Assembly (NCBI RefSeq): GCF_005887615.1
Contig: NZ_VANS01000002.1
Coordinates: 1-64,000, forward strand
Source of the DNA: Sulfitobacter sabulilitoris
GTDB lineage: Bacteria > Pseudomonadota > Alphaproteobacteria > Rhodobacterales > Rhodobacteraceae
Length of the DNA: 64,000 nucleotides
Direction: 5' to 3'
The notes beneath the pieces are model-generated. The model ran no database searches. It was not told the origin of the DNA and was given only the letters and a program-made list of their open reading frames with translations. Below are positions 1-8,817 of the stretch, piece by piece. The position numbers and the translations under genes were made by a program. How positions within the stretch are numbered: position 1 is the first letter of the stretch; every line of letters starts with the position of its first letter.

Positions 1-298
1 AAGTAACCAGAAGCCGAACAAACAGTGAAGCTGACACCACATCATCGGACCGAAACCCTAGTGGCGCGATATACAGACGTTGATCCATCGAATGAACCAA
101 ACCGCCCACATATCTCTTCAGATATATATCAATGTCAAAGAGCGTAGAGACAAAAGTGACTGAGATGCGCCCTATCTTACCGGCGCGCCCCGCCTCAAAT
201 ACCTCTGATTTTATCGTTCCGCCTCGTCTCGAAACTTCGCGTCTCCACTCCGTCCCGCCCGTCTGGCGCCCCCTTGGTGCATCTCTGCGCCGCCGGTG
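1..298 (-). other. 5' leader of a leftward rRNA operon (16S gene outside window)
   Basis: Read on the minus strand, this stretch contains the segments TTGACATTGATATATATCTG, AGAGATATGTGGGCGGTTTG and ATTCGATGGATCAACGTC. I recognise these as typical of the leader just upstream of 16S rRNA in roseobacters. The rRNA gene itself would start to the left of position 1 and is not visible. No coding pattern is seen. A 124-residue open frame over 211-585 on the minus strand looks accidental. The identification rests on memory of related leaders, so it needs the flanking sequence to confirm it. Confidence 0.7.
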
Positions 299-304
299 AA
301 GTGG

Positions 305-333
305 GTTCTAGAGTTAGTGGCCGAGACCCGCAA
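305..333 (-). promoter_or_regulatory. rRNA operon promoter, sigma-70 type
   Basis: On the minus strand there is a -35 box TTGCGG (328-333), a 17-bp spacer and a -10 box TAGAAC (305-310). An A/T-rich tract lies just upstream (about 340-385) and could act as an UP element. Transcription would start near 298 and run left into the rRNA leader. The spacing is ideal and the position fits, but the -10 box is imperfect. Between this promoter and the end of msrQ (334-605) I see no gene. Confidence 0.6.
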
Positions 334-605
334 CCCCTTTTTTCGGGGTTCTTGATCTTTTTTAGTGAATTCGGTTTTTTCTCGTGAAAACAGCACTTTG
401 CTTAATGAAAGTTTCGCCGGCGACGCATTTGGGACAGGATTGTTGCTTTGACCAAAGGTCAGGCTTGGCACCCCATTATCAACATATGGGGGTCCGTTCT
501 CCGCCGCCCCCAAGACCGATTGGCCCAAAGGCTGTTTGCGCCACCATTTTGCGCCGCGAGTCGGTCGGATTGCATCGCGATTCACGACTCAAAGGCGTGG
601 CGCGG

Positions 606-1226
606 CTAGATCCGCGAGGCCCGTCGCGTTTGCGTCCGGCGTTTCCCGGGAAGGCGCAGGGCCAGCAAGGCCAAGATGATCGCCATATAGGCGAGCGGTT
701 CGATCTGGAATCCTTTGACCAGCATGATGTAGTGCAGCCCGCCCAGCAGAACGGCGACGTAGGTCAGCCTGTGAAGGCTGCGCCATTTTGGCCCCAGCCT
801 GCGCACCGACCAGTTGTTCGAGGTCAGCGCCAGCGGGATCAGGCAGACGAACCCCGCCATGCCGATCGTGATGTAGGGCCGCTTGAGAATGTCGGCCCAG
901 ATCTGGCTGAGGATCCCGACATCGAGCACCAGCCAGACCAGCAGATGCAAGAACACATAAGAGAAGGCCAGCAACCCAAAGGCGCGGCGGAACCGGATCA
1001 GGTTCACGCCCAGGTAACGCCGCAGCGGGGTGATCGTAAGGCCGATGATCAAGAGCTGCAGCGCGATCTCGCCCAGCTCATGCTCCAGCGCCTTGATCGG
1101 TTCGCGCCCCAACCCGCCTGTCAGCCCCAGATAGAGCAGATAGGGAGCGGGCAGCGCATACACTATATAGACGACCCATGTGGGGAGCTTGCGCGCCAGG
1201 CGGTTTATGCCGTCCACAAGGTTCAT
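606..1226 (-). CDS. msrQ: MsrQ, haem-binding membrane subunit of the periplasmic methionine sulfoxide reductase
   Basis: A 206-residue integral membrane protein of the YedZ/MsrQ family. It passes electrons from the inner membrane to the periplasmic molybdoenzyme MsrP, which repairs oxidised methionines in exported proteins. The sequence shows about five to six hydrophobic segments (roughly residues 15-35, 50-68, 78-98, 115-132, 150-165 and 175-190). Histidines in or near the helices are plausible haem ligands (for example in the YVFLHLLVW and LHRLTYVAVLLGGLHY stretches). The start codon at 1226 follows a strong AAGGAGGT ribosome site. It lies 61 bp downstream of msrP on the same strand, the usual msrP-msrQ order, so the two are almost certainly co-transcribed. 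The length is normal for the family. Confidence 0.93.
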   Translation of the reverse strand: MNLVDGINRLARKLPTWVVYIVYALPAPYLLYLGLTGGLGREPIKALEHELGEIALQLLIIGLTITPLRRYLGVNLIRFRRAFGLLAFSYVFLHLLVWLVLDVGILSQIWADILKRPYITIGMAGFVCLIPLALTSNNWSVRRLGPKWRSLHRLTYVAVLLGGLHYIMLVKGFQIEPLAYMAIILALLALRLPGKRRTQTRRASRI

Positions 1227-1287
1227 GCCGCACCTCCTTGCGAACGCGGGCCGTCCGGGCTGCTGATATGGTGTCGCCGTATCCGCA

Positions 1288-2193
1288 TCAGAAGTTCTTG
1301 GTCAGGTCCATGCCGTCGTACAGGCTGGCGACTTCCGCCTCGTACCCGTTGAACATCAGGGTCGGCTCCCGGCCGGCGAACAATCCGCCGCCGATGGGGC
1401 GCTCGGTTGCCTGGCTCCAGCGCGGGTGATCCACCGTGGGGTTCACGTTACTGTAAAACCCATATTCGCGCGGGTTGGCCTTGTTCCAACTGGTCGGCGG
1501 CTCTGCGTCGGTCAGGGTGATCCGGACAATCGACTTGATCGACTTGAACCCGTATTTCCAGGGAACGACCAGCCGCAGCGGCGCACCGTTCTGCTTGGGG
1601 ATATCCTTGCCGTAGATGCCCGTCGCCATGATCGTCAGCGGATGCATCGCCTCGTCCAGCCGCAGGCCTTCGACATAGGGCCAGTCCAGCACGGGGTAGC
1701 GGACGCCGGGCATTTCATCGGGCCGCAGCACCGTTTCAAAGGCCACGTATTTCGCTTCGGGCTTCACACCCGCCATCGCCAGAAGGTCGGCCAATTCGAA
1801 ACCGTTCCAAGGGACAACCATTGACCAGGCTTCGACACAGCGGAACCGATAGATGCGCTCTTCTATCGTCATGCTGCTGAGGATCTGGTCAAAGCCGAAA
1901 TCGCCGGGGTTATCGACCAGCCCATCGATCCGGACGGACCATGGCGATATCGTCAGCGCGTCGGCGTAGGCCGCGGGGTCGTCCTTGCCTGTGCCGAACT
2001 CGTAGTAGTTGTTGTACTGGGTGATGTCCTCCCACGGGTTCGGCTCCAACTCCTCCTGGGCCCGCGCGGGCGATCCGATCCCGGCAAGGCCCGCACCTGC
2101 CGCCAGCCCCGCCATGATCTGGCGTCGGTTGAGAAACGCGGCTTCGGGCGTGGCATCGGCAGCGGTCAGTGTATTGGTCCAGCGGTTGGCCAT
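1288..2193 (-). CDS. msrP: MsrP, molybdopterin-dependent protein-methionine-sulfoxide reductase catalytic subunit
   Basis: A 301-residue periplasmic molybdoenzyme of the YedY/sulfite oxidase fold that reduces methionine sulfoxide in cell-envelope proteins. The N-terminus has a twin-arginine export signal (NRRQIMAG at about 22-29, then a hydrophobic run ending in SPARAQ near 46), so it is folded with its cofactor before export by Tat. Cys119 in the motif [15 protein letters not shown] is the expected molybdenum ligand. The family features [24 protein letters not shown] are split across 193-216. The ATG at 2193 follows an AGGAG site. MsrQ, the electron donor, is encoded directly downstream. The family and Tat signal are clear. 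Confidence 0.95.
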   Translation of the reverse strand: MANRWTNTLTAADATPEAAFLNRRQIMAGLAAGAGLAGIGSPARAQEELEPNPWEDITQYNNYYEFGTGKDDPAAYADALTISPWSVRIDGLVDNPGDFGFDQILSSMTIEERIYRFRCVEAWSMVVPWNGFELADLLAMAGVKPEAKYVAFETVLRPDEMPGVRYPVLDWPYVEGLRLDEAMHPLTIMATGIYGKDIPKQNGAPLRLVVPWKYGFKSIKSIVRITLTDAEPPTSWNKANPREYGFYSNVNPTVDHPRWSQATERPIGGGLFAGREPTLMFNGYEAEVASLYDGMDLTKNF

Positions 2194-2562
2194 CGGGCAC
2201 TCCTGTTACTTCGTCGGTGTTGATGGGAAACGTAGGGCCTGCGCCGGACGCCACCAACCGACTTTGCGTCACTTTTCGGATAGCGGTCTGTAACCTGCGC
2301 TGTGACGAGAGCGTGCGCGCGCCTGGCGGATTGATGTTGCCTGTGCCGGTTTCGGGCAAAATCCGCCAATCTCCGGGCACCAAATTCAACCACAGGTTCA
2401 CAAATTTGTGACTGGAAACTGCGCGGTATCGCGGCTTAGCGCGGCTTTGGCCCACTTCAAACGGCATCGGCGGAAACCCCCCGTGATCCAAACAGCCGTT
2501 CACCGCGTTCTACCGTCAATGCCACATGGGCATTTGCATCGAAACCTGAATGGGAGACTCCA
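2194..2562. other. Divergent intergenic region between msrP and the fasciclin gene
   Basis: This 369-bp gap must hold the promoters for leftward msrPQ and the rightward fasciclin gene. I see no credible coding sequence. It contains a perfect 14-bp palindrome (2398-2411, listed separately) and a 6-bp inverted repeat AATGCC/GGCATT at 2518-2534, shortly before the fasciclin ribosome site. No convincing -35/-10 pair was identified by eye. Confidence 0.5.
2398..2411. promoter_or_regulatory. Perfect palindrome TCACAAATTTGTGA, candidate operator
   Basis: TCACAAATTTGTGA is a perfect 14-bp palindrome in the middle of the divergent region between msrP (starting at 2193, leftward) and the fasciclin gene (starting at 2563, rightward). 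Its size and symmetry suit a homodimeric helix-turn-helix regulator. The regulator is unknown. Confidence 0.35.
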
Positions 2563-3045
2563 ATGCTTCGTAGAACCGTACTCGCACTTTCTGCCGCCGC
2601 CGCAATGACCGGCACGGCGGTATTTTCGGCCGCACACTCCAAGGATGTCGTGGACACCGCGATCGACGCGGGCAATTTCACCACGCTGGTGGCCGCTGTC
2701 GAAGCCGCAGGCCTCGTAGACACGCTGAAGGGCGAAGGCCCGTTCACCGTCTTCGCACCGACGGACGAGGCCTTTGCCGCCCTGCCCGAAGGCACGGTCG
2801 AAGATCTGCTCAAGCCTGAGAACAAAGATCAGCTTGTGTCGATCCTGACCTACCATGTCGTACCGGGCGCCGTGATGTCGTCTGACCTGTCCGACGGCAT
2901 GGAAGCGGCAACCGTTCAAGGCGGAAACTTGATGGTTGACCTCAGTGATGGCGTAAAGGTGAACGGCGCCACGGTCACGACCGCAGACATCGAGGCATCG
3001 AACGGCGTGATTCACGTCATCGACACTGTGATCATCCCCGAATAA
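2563..3045 (+). CDS. Secreted fasciclin (FAS1) domain protein
   Basis: A 160-residue exported protein. Residues 1-24 form a Sec-type signal peptide (positively charged start, alanine-rich core, ending near FSAAH). The rest is one FAS1 domain. It has the typical [15 protein letters not shown] motif around residues 61-75, the LTYHVVPG motif around 95-103 and the terminal [13 protein letters not shown] around 147-159. FAS1 domains mediate adhesion or act as small extracellular or periplasmic proteins; in bacteria a single-domain secreted form of this size is common and its exact role is usually unknown. The ATG follows a GGGAGA ribosome site. A strong terminator follows, so it is probably monocistronic. 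Confidence 0.9.
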   Translation: MLRRTVLALSAAAAMTGTAVFSAAHSKDVVDTAIDAGNFTTLVAAVEAAGLVDTLKGEGPFTVFAPTDEAFAALPEGTVEDLLKPENKDQLVSILTYHVVPGAVMSSDLSDGMEAATVQGGNLMVDLSDGVKVNGATVTTADIEASNGVIHVIDTVIIPE

Positions 3046-3065
3046 GCACATTTCTGATCAAAGCG

Positions 3066-3099
3066 GTCGCCGGGCGGACATTGTCGCCCGCCCGGCGAC
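3066..3099. repeat. Perfect 12-bp inverted repeat after the fasciclin gene
   Basis: GTCGCCGGGCGG (3066-3077) and its exact complement (3088-3099) flank a 10-nt loop. No T-run follows, so it is not a classical terminator on its own. It sits 21 bp after the stop codon and 13 bp before a genuine terminator, and may protect the 3' end of the mRNA. Confidence 0.6.
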
Positions 3100-3111
3100 A
3101 ATGAACAGGCT

Positions 3112-3160
3112 AAGCGCCCGAAAATGCACAATTAATCTGTGCATCGGGCGCTTTTTCTTT
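3112..3160 (+). terminator. Rho-independent terminator of the fasciclin gene
   Basis: AAGCGCCCGA (3112-3121) pairs with TCGGGCGCTT (3144-3153). An inner stem, TGCACA with TGTGCA, closes a 7-nt loop, and a T-rich tail follows to 3160. The structure is strong and well placed. Confidence 0.9.
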
Positions 3161-3337
3161 GCACAGATACCACCAGGACATGCTACCAATGGGTGCAGTG
3201 CCCTTGGAAAAGGGGTGTAACGCGCGGGCTGCCATCCGCCGAAACCAATGTCCGGCGATTTCCCTGTGTTATCTGCTCACAATAGGGCGGAAATAGGGCG
3301 ACTTACGGTCATAAATAAGCCTTTTTGGGGACAGAAA

Positions 3338-5122
3338 ATGACAAGTTATAACGAGATCACCAATTCAACTACTCCGACATGGGACTATTTCAGCCCGGAT
3401 GGAACGAACCCGGGCGCTCTCGATCTGCTCGTGGGCGACACGCTTCAGGGCAACATGGGTCCGCGCGGCGGCAACGACGTCGATACCAACGATCGGTTTT
3501 CGATCAACGCGGTCGAAGGACAGACCTATACATTCACCGTGACGGGCTTTGCCTCTGGCGTGGATCTGTTCGCGCAGGCGGTAGATGCCGACGGGACCCT
3601 TATCAGCCTGGCGACGCACACCGCGGACGACACATCCGGCACGATGACCTTTTCCTTCCGCGCCTCGGCGACGGGCGTACTGACTTTCGATCTGTCGGCG
3701 GCGTTCGCCGGCGGCGTCTCCTCGACCGATTACACCGTCACCCTGATCGAAGTGGCCGCGGCCGGCGCGCCATCGCTGGGCGATGACGATCTTGTCGGAA
3801 ACATGACATCGGACCGGGTGGATCTGATGGCGGGCGATGACGTCTATGTCGCGCTTGGCGGCTCCGACGTCGTGACCGGTGGCGACGGCAACGACCTGAT
3901 TCACGGCGTGTGCGGCAACGACCGCCTGTTCGGCGACGCGGGCAATGACACCCTGACCGGCGGCAACGGCAACGACTGGCTTGTCGGCGGCATCGGCAAC
4001 GACCACCTGACCGGCGACAACAACGACGACATCCTCGACGGCGGCGACGGCGACGATTACCTGAGCGGCGACAAGGGCGCCGACACGCTGGACGGCGGCG
4101 CGGGCGACGATACGCTGGTCGGCCACAAGGACAACGACGTGCTGATCGGCGGCGCGGGCAAAGACGTCTACTACGTCACCAGCGATGCAGGCCAGGATCA
4201 GATCCTGGACTTCGAGCAGGGCGCGGACAGGATCGACATGTCCGGCCTCGGCTTTTGGGATTTCGCGCAATTGACCCTGACAGAAACCGGTGACGGTGGG
4301 GTTCTGCTGTCCTGGGGCGGGATCGACACCCTCGAACTGACCGGAACCGCACTGGCGGATATGGATGCGGGGGATTTCATCCTCGACGATGCCCCCGTGA
4401 TCGCGGCCACGGGTTCGGATGACACGATTTACGGAACCGACTATGCCGAAAACATCGATGGCGGCGCCGGCAACGACTATATCAGCGCACGCGGCGGCGA
4501 CGACAATGCCTTTGGTGGCGCGGGCGACGACAAGGTGCTGGGCGGCGCGGGCAACGATATGGTCGATGGCGGTGACGGCAAGGACCGGCTTTATGGTCAG
4601 GACGGCGACGATCTGATGTTTGGCCAGGGTGGCAACGACGTCATGTCGGGCGGCAATGGCAACGACACGGTCAAGGGCGGCGGATCCAATGACCGGGTTT
4701 ACGGCAACGACGGTCAGGACGCGTTGTATGGCGACACCGGCAACGACAAGCTGTATGGCGGCAACGGCGACGACGAGCTTTTCGGCGGGTCCGGCAACGA
4801 CATCCTGATCGGTGACGGCGGCAATGACATCCTGATCGGCGGCTACGGGCGCGATACCATCGCGGGCGGTGACGGGGCGGACGTGTTCGTCTTCGACAGC
4901 GCGATGAGCATCGACACCATCACCGATTTCGAGGATGGCGTGGACAAGTTCGACGTGACCGCTTTCGGCTACGACGACATTTCGCAGATGACGATCAGCC
5001 AGGTGGGTACCGATGTGCATCTGGGCGCCTCGTCGACCGAGATGGTCATCCTGCTCAACACCGACATTGCGTCGATCGACAACACCGACTTCGTTCAGGT
5101 CGACGATACGATTTTCGCATAG
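3338..5122 (+). CDS. RTX (haemolysin-type calcium-binding repeat) protein, probable type I secretion substrate
   Basis: A 594-residue acidic protein, glycine- and aspartate-rich and without an N-terminal signal peptide, as expected for type I secretion. Residues about 50-140 form a beta-rich region resembling a bacterial pre-peptidase (PPC) domain. Two blocks of GGxGxDxLx nonapeptides follow (about 170-275 and 375-520). Each is capped by a related non-repeat module (DFEQGADRIDMSGLGFWD near 285 and DFEDGVDKFDVTAFGYDD near 530), so the C-terminal architecture appears duplicated. I saw only one cysteine, Cys192, replacing a glycine-position residue in a repeat. I chose the ATG at 3338 because GGGGACAG precedes it; an upstream ATG at 3248 lacks a ribosome site. 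No catalytic domain and no type I secretion genes are nearby, so the function is unknown. Confidence 0.88.
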   Translation: MTSYNEITNSTTPTWDYFSPDGTNPGALDLLVGDTLQGNMGPRGGNDVDTNDRFSINAVEGQTYTFTVTGFASGVDLFAQAVDADGTLISLATHTADDTSGTMTFSFRASATGVLTFDLSAAFAGGVSSTDYTVTLIEVAAAGAPSLGDDDLVGNMTSDRVDLMAGDDVYVALGGSDVVTGGDGNDLIHGVCGNDRLFGDAGNDTLTGGNGNDWLVGGIGNDHLTGDNNDDILDGGDGDDYLSGDKGADTLDGGAGDDTLVGHKDNDVLIGGAGKDVYYVTSDAGQDQILDFEQGADRIDMSGLGFWDFAQLTLTETGDGGVLLSWGGIDTLELTGTALADMDAGDFILDDAPVIAATGSDDTIYGTDYAENIDGGAGNDYISARGGDDNAFGGAGDDKVLGGAGNDMVDGGDGKDRLYGQDGDDLMFGQGGNDVMSGGNGNDTVKGGGSNDRVYGNDGQDALYGDTGNDKLYGGNGDDELFGGSGNDILIGDGGNDILIGGYGRDTIAGGDGADVFVFDSAMSIDTITDFEDGVDKFDVTAFGYDDISQMTISQVGTDVHLGASSTEMVILLNTDIASIDNTDFVQVDDTIFA

Positions 5123-5146
5123 CCTTCACCGTGCCTGACTGACATC

Positions 5147-5183
5147 AAAGGCCCGGCAGATCGCTCTGCCGGGCCTTTTTTTT
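5147..5183 (+). terminator. Rho-independent terminator of the RTX gene
   Basis: A perfect 14-bp stem (AAAGGCCCGGCAGA at 5147-5160, complement at 5165-5178) with a 4-nt TCGC loop, and T residues to 5183. It lies 25 bp after the RTX stop codon. The A residues on the left arm also make it usable from the opposite direction for clpB, which ends at 5206. Confidence 0.95.
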
Positions 5184-5205
5184 CGCGTCTCGACCTCGGC
5201 AGAGG

Positions 5206-7824
5206 TCAGTGCACCACTGCGTCATCGGGTTTGGGCCGGTTGCTGGCCGCGATCCGGTCGCCGATGATCAAGCCATCCGCCCCTGCCGTGACCGGCACCC
5301 TGTCTCCATCGCGGATATCGCCGGCCAGCAGCATTTCGGCCAGCGGATCCTGCAAGGCGCGCTGGATCACGCGCTTGAGCGGTCGCGCCCCGAACACCGG
5401 GTCATACCCTTCGTCGGCCAGCCACTTGCGCGCGTCATCGTCCAGATCCAGCGTGATCTTGCGCGACGCCAGCCGCCTGAGCAGGCGATCCATCTGGATC
5501 GTCACGATGCCGGTCATATCCTGTCGGGTCAGGCGGTCGAACACGACCATCTCGTCCAGCCGGTTCAGGAATTCCGGTCGGAAATGCGCCCGGACCGCAT
5601 CCATCACGTCGCGCTTTGCCTGTGCCGGGTCGGCCCCTTCGGGCATCTGGCTCAGTGCCTGCGCCCCGAGGTTTGAGGTCAGCACGATCAGCGTTTGCTT
5701 GAAATCCACACGGTGGCCCTGACCGTCGGTCAGAACGCCATCGTCCAGAACCTGCAACAGCACGTTGAACACATCCGGATGTGCCTTTTCGACCTCGTCG
5801 AACAGAATCACCTGATAGGGTCTGCGCCGGACAGCTTCGGTCAGGACGCCGCCCTCGTCATAGCCGACATACCCCGGAGGTGCCCCGATCAGCCGGGCCA
5901 CGCTGTGCTTTTCCATGAATTCCGACATATCGATGCGCACCATCGCGTTGTCGTCGTCGAACAGAAATTCGGCCAGCGCCTTGGTCAACTCGGTCTTGCC
6001 GACACCGGTCGGCCCAAGAAACAGGAAAGACCCGAGCGGGCGGTTTTCGTCGCTCAGACCAGCGCGCGCACGGCGCACCGCGTTGGCCACCGCGCGCACG
6101 GCCGTATCCTGGCCGATGACCCGCTTGTGCAAGCCTTCTTCCATGCGCAACAGCTTGTCCCGCTCACCTTCCAACATGCGGCCCGCGGGGATACCCGTCC
6201 ACCGCTCGACCACGCTGGCGATCTGCTCGGGGCGCACGGCTTCCTCGACCATGACGTCATCCTCGTCAGTGCCTTCGGCGGCTTCGAGCTGCTTTTCAAG
6301 CTGCGGGATCACGCCGTAGGACAGCTCGCCTGCCTTGGCCAGGTTGCCTTCGCGCTTGGCGATGTCCAGTTCGGCGCGGGCGTGGTCCAGCTTTTCCTTG
6401 ATGTCGCGCGCACCGGCCAGCTTGTCACGCTCCGCCTGCCATTTCGCGGTCATCTCCGAACTGCGTTCCTGCAGGTCGGCCAGATCCTTTTCCAGCGTCT
6501 CGAGCCGGTCCTTGCTGGCCGCGTCATCCTCGGCCCGCAGTGCTTCGGCTTCGATCTGCAATTGCAGGATCTGCCGGTCCAGCGCATCCAGTTCCTCGGG
6601 CTTGCTGTCGACTTCCATGCGCAGACGGCTGGCCGCTTCGTCCATCAGGTCGATCGCCTTGTCGGGCAGGAACCGGTCCGTGATGTAGCGGTGGCTAAGC
6701 GTGGCCGCCGCGACCAGCGCGCTGTCGGAAATCCGCACACCGTGGTGCAGTTCGTATTTCTCCTTGATCCCGCGCAGGATCGAGACCGTGTCTTCCACCG
6801 TCGGCTCAAGCACCATGATGGGCTGGAACCGTCGCGCGAGGGCCGCGTCCTTTTCCACGTGCTTGCGATATTCATCCAATGTGGTCGCGCCCACGCAATG
6901 CAGTTCGCCGCGCGCGAGCGCCGGCTTGATCAAGTTGGCGGCATCCATCGCGCCATCAGCCTTGCCCGCGCCCACCAGCGTGTGCATCTCATCAATAAAC
7001 AGAATGATCTCTCCGGCCGCCTGCGTGACCTCGGTCAGCACGGCCTTCAGGCGTTCCTCGAATTCGCCGCGGTATTTCGCACCCGCGATCAACGCACCCA
7101 TATCCAGCGCCAGCAACCGCTTGTTGCGCAGGCTTTCCGGCACGTCGCCATTGATGATGCGCAACGCAAGACCCTCGGCGATCGCCGTTTTACCCACGCC
7201 CGGCTCCCCGATCAGTACGGGGTTGTTCTTGGTCCGGCGGCTCAGCACCTGCATGGCGCGGCGGATTTCCTCGTCGCGGCCGATAATCGGGTCGATCTTG
7301 CCCTCTTCGGCGCGTTCGGTCAGATCCATCGCGTATTTCTTGAGCGCGTCGTACCCTTCCTCGGCCGAGGCCGTATCGGCGGTGCGGCCCTTGCGAATAT
7401 CGTTGATCGCCTTGTTGAGCCCCTGCGCCGTGACCTTGCCGGCGTCCAGCGCGTCCTTGGCCCCGGATTTCACCATGCAAAGCGCCATCAGAACACGCTC
7501 GACCGGGACAAAACTGTCGCCCGCTTTCTTGGCCAGTGCCTGCGCCTCGGCCAGAACCTTTTGCGTGTTGTTGTCCAGATAGACCTGCGCGGCTTCGCCC
7601 GTCACCTTTGGCATCTTGGCCAGCGTCACGTCCATCGCCTGCACGACGCGTCCAACGTCGCCGCCGGCAGCCGTGATCAGGTTGCTGGCAAGCCCCTGAT
7701 CGTCGTCCATCAATGCCTTGAGAATGTGCTCCGGTGCCAGCCGCTGGTGGCTCTCTCGTGTAGCAATCGTCTGCGCGGCCTGAATGAAACCGCGCGACCG
7801 TTCCGTGAACTTGCTCAAGTCCAT
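5206..7824 (-). CDS. clpB: ClpB, ATP-dependent disaggregase chaperone
   Basis: An 872-residue cytoplasmic Hsp100 chaperone that works with DnaK to pull proteins out of aggregates. Domains in order: an N-terminal Clp repeat domain (about 1-145), a first AAA+ module with Walker A GEPGVGKT (206-213) and DEMHTL Walker B, a long coiled-coil middle domain (about 400-530, rich in E, A and L), and a second AAA+ module with GPTGVGKT near 600 and the GYVG pore loop. A conserved C-terminal D2 small domain follows. The start at 7824 ([10 protein letters not shown]) follows an AAAAGGAGAA ribosome site and matches other ClpB N-termini; 19 extra upstream codons are open but unlikely to be used. A heat-shock promoter lies about 80 bp upstream. 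The length is normal. Confidence 0.98.
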   Translation of the reverse strand: MDLSKFTERSRGFIQAAQTIATRESHQRLAPEHILKALMDDDQGLASNLITAAGGDVGRVVQAMDVTLAKMPKVTGEAAQVYLDNNTQKVLAEAQALAKKAGDSFVPVERVLMALCMVKSGAKDALDAGKVTAQGLNKAINDIRKGRTADTASAEEGYDALKKYAMDLTERAEEGKIDPIIGRDEEIRRAMQVLSRRTKNNPVLIGEPGVGKTAIAEGLALRIINGDVPESLRNKRLLALDMGALIAGAKYRGEFEERLKAVLTEVTQAAGEIILFIDEMHTLVGAGKADGAMDAANLIKPALARGELHCVGATTLDEYRKHVEKDAALARRFQPIMVLEPTVEDTVSILRGIKEKYELHHGVRISDSALVAAATLSHRYITDRFLPDKAIDLMDEAASRLRMEVDSKPEELDALDRQILQLQIEAEALRAEDDAASKDRLETLEKDLADLQERSSEMTAKWQAERDKLAGARDIKEKLDHARAELDIAKREGNLAKAGELSYGVIPQLEKQLEAAEGTDEDDVMVEEAVRPEQIASVVERWTGIPAGRMLEGERDKLLRMEEGLHKRVIGQDTAVRAVANAVRRARAGLSDENRPLGSFLFLGPTGVGKTELTKALAEFLFDDDNAMVRIDMSEFMEKHSVARLIGAPPGYVGYDEGGVLTEAVRRRPYQVILFDEVEKAHPDVFNVLLQVLDDGVLTDGQGHRVDFKQTLIVLTSNLGAQALSQMPEGADPAQAKRDVMDAVRAHFRPEFLNRLDEMVVFDRLTRQDMTGIVTIQMDRLLRRLASRKITLDLDDDARKWLADEGYDPVFGARPLKRVIQRALQDPLAEMLLAGDIRDGDRVPVTAGADGLIIGDRIAASNRPKPDDAVVH

Positions 7825-7906
7825 GGTGTTCTCCTTTTCAAAAAGCGCCTGTCTTGATCGCTGCGCCCGTCTTGGCGGCACGTCAGCGGTTCAGGCCTCG
7901 TGAATA

Positions 7907-7935
7907 ATCTGGGGACAGGATCAAAACCGTTCAAG
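7907..7935 (-). promoter_or_regulatory. Heat-shock (RpoH/sigma-32) promoter of clpB
   Basis: On the minus strand, CTTGAA (7930-7935), a 15-bp spacer and CCCCAGAT (7907-7914) closely match the sigma-32 consensus CTTGAA / CCCCATnT. Transcription would start about 80 nt before the clpB ATG. ClpB is a classical heat-shock gene, so the match and location reinforce each other. Confidence 0.8.
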
Positions 7936-8113
7936 ACCACGCGAGCCAGCATTTTTGGTCCGGCCGCGCGTCAAGCCGGCCTGTTGTGATCGGCTGAACG
8001 ACAACGCGTCCATGCCAAATTCGGTGTCGGGTCTCGAAAACCACGCGCTCCGCCTGCGATTTCGCACAAATTTTTCCAGCCGCAAGCATTTGTTACTAAA
8101 GTATATTTCCAAC

Positions 8114-8122
8114 TTATCCACA
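8114..8122 (+). promoter_or_regulatory. Perfect DnaA-box sequence TTATCCACA in an AT-rich gap
   Basis: TTATCCACA matches the strongest DnaA-box consensus. It sits in an unusually AT-rich part (about 8085-8150) of the 405-bp gap between clpB and the gene at 8230. I see no cluster of further boxes, so this is not an origin on present evidence; chance or local DnaA regulation are both possible. Apart from the heat-shock promoter, the rest of the gap shows nothing I can identify. Confidence 0.4.
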
Positions 8123-8229
8123 AAATTATTTCTTTTGGGAAACCTTTTCTATCGCTCTCGCGTTTACTTTGCAGAACGTCAAGATCGCCCTGCGCGAAAT
8201 GTTGGGCCAACACCCTGTGAGGTAACAAG

Positions 8230-8544
8230 ATGCAGACGAGCAAAGTAAAGATTTCCGACGTCATCTACAATGCGGCGACCAGCAGCTTCGAGGCCCTGGT
8301 CACTGTTTACGGCGAACATATGCCGCGCAAATACGCCTGCTCCATCGACGCGCCCATCGCCCTGCCCTTCGAGGAGGCCGCGGCAGGATTGAAACGCCAG
8401 GCCCTGCGCCGCCACAAGGCCGAGACAGGCATGTTTTCAGTAATCAGTCCGAACCGTCCAGCGCCGCGCGCCGGTCGCGCGCCCCGGACACTCAGCACCT
8501 GGATCAAATCGCTGTCGACCCTTCGCGACGACCGGGCGGCGTGA
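8230..8544 (+). CDS. Small conserved-looking hypothetical protein
   Basis: A 104-residue protein I do not recognise as a named family. The N-terminal 65 residues look ordered (KVKISDVIYNAATSSFEALV, then an alternating segment ending in ACSIDAPIALPFEEAA), and a helical stretch AAGLKRQALRRHKA follows. The C-terminal 35 residues are basic and probably flexible (RPAPRAGRAPRT). No signal peptide, membrane segment or cysteine cluster is present. The ATG follows GTGAGG at a good distance. A clear terminator at 8629-8663 follows the gene, supporting it as a real single-gene unit. Similar small proteins with this SDVIYNAAT...EALV opening seem familiar from roseobacters, but I cannot assign a function. 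Confidence 0.7.
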   Translation: MQTSKVKISDVIYNAATSSFEALVTVYGEHMPRKYACSIDAPIALPFEEAAAGLKRQALRRHKAETGMFSVISPNRPAPRAGRAPRTLSTWIKSLSTLRDDRAA

Positions 8545-8628
8545 CCCTGCCGCCCAAGCGACGGCGTCGCCCTGCCACTTGTCCCAGTGGCGTGGTCACC
8601 TGACGCGATCGCGACTGCCCCAAGTTTC

Positions 8629-8663
8629 ACCGGATGCCGCCGCCCCGCGCATCCGGTTTTTTT
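8629..8663 (+). terminator. Rho-independent terminator after the hypothetical gene
   Basis: ACCGGATGC (8629-8637) pairs perfectly with GCATCCGGT (8649-8657) around an 11-nt GC-rich loop, and seven T residues follow. It separates the hypothetical gene from pyrF. Confidence 0.88.
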
Positions 8664-8817
8664 GTCCCATATCAGGCTTGCGGGCCGCGCTGACCGCGCC
8701 CGCAGCGAAAGCGCACCAGTCCTGCAAATTTTTCACGCAGGCCGCGATATGCACCGATAGACGCTCCACGCCCTATGCAGTACTCAGGCGCGACCGACGC
8801 GAAAAAGGAGTATCGCA

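Noticed and set aside
211-585. A 124-residue minus-strand open frame
   Set aside because: It covers the rRNA promoter and leader and has no homology that I recognise.
3365-5020. A 551-residue open frame antisense to the RTX gene
   Set aside because: It is a valine/alanine-rich mirror of the GGC/GAC repeat codons, has no ribosome site and no family motif. The RTX frame explains the DNA.
5695-7857. A 720-residue open frame antisense to clpB
   Set aside because: High-GC codon bias leaves the opposite strand open. No motif or start signal is seen, and clpB is certain.
8085-8150. Possible replication origin near the DnaA box
   Set aside because: Only one perfect box was seen and none of the usual origin-linked genes are adjacent.
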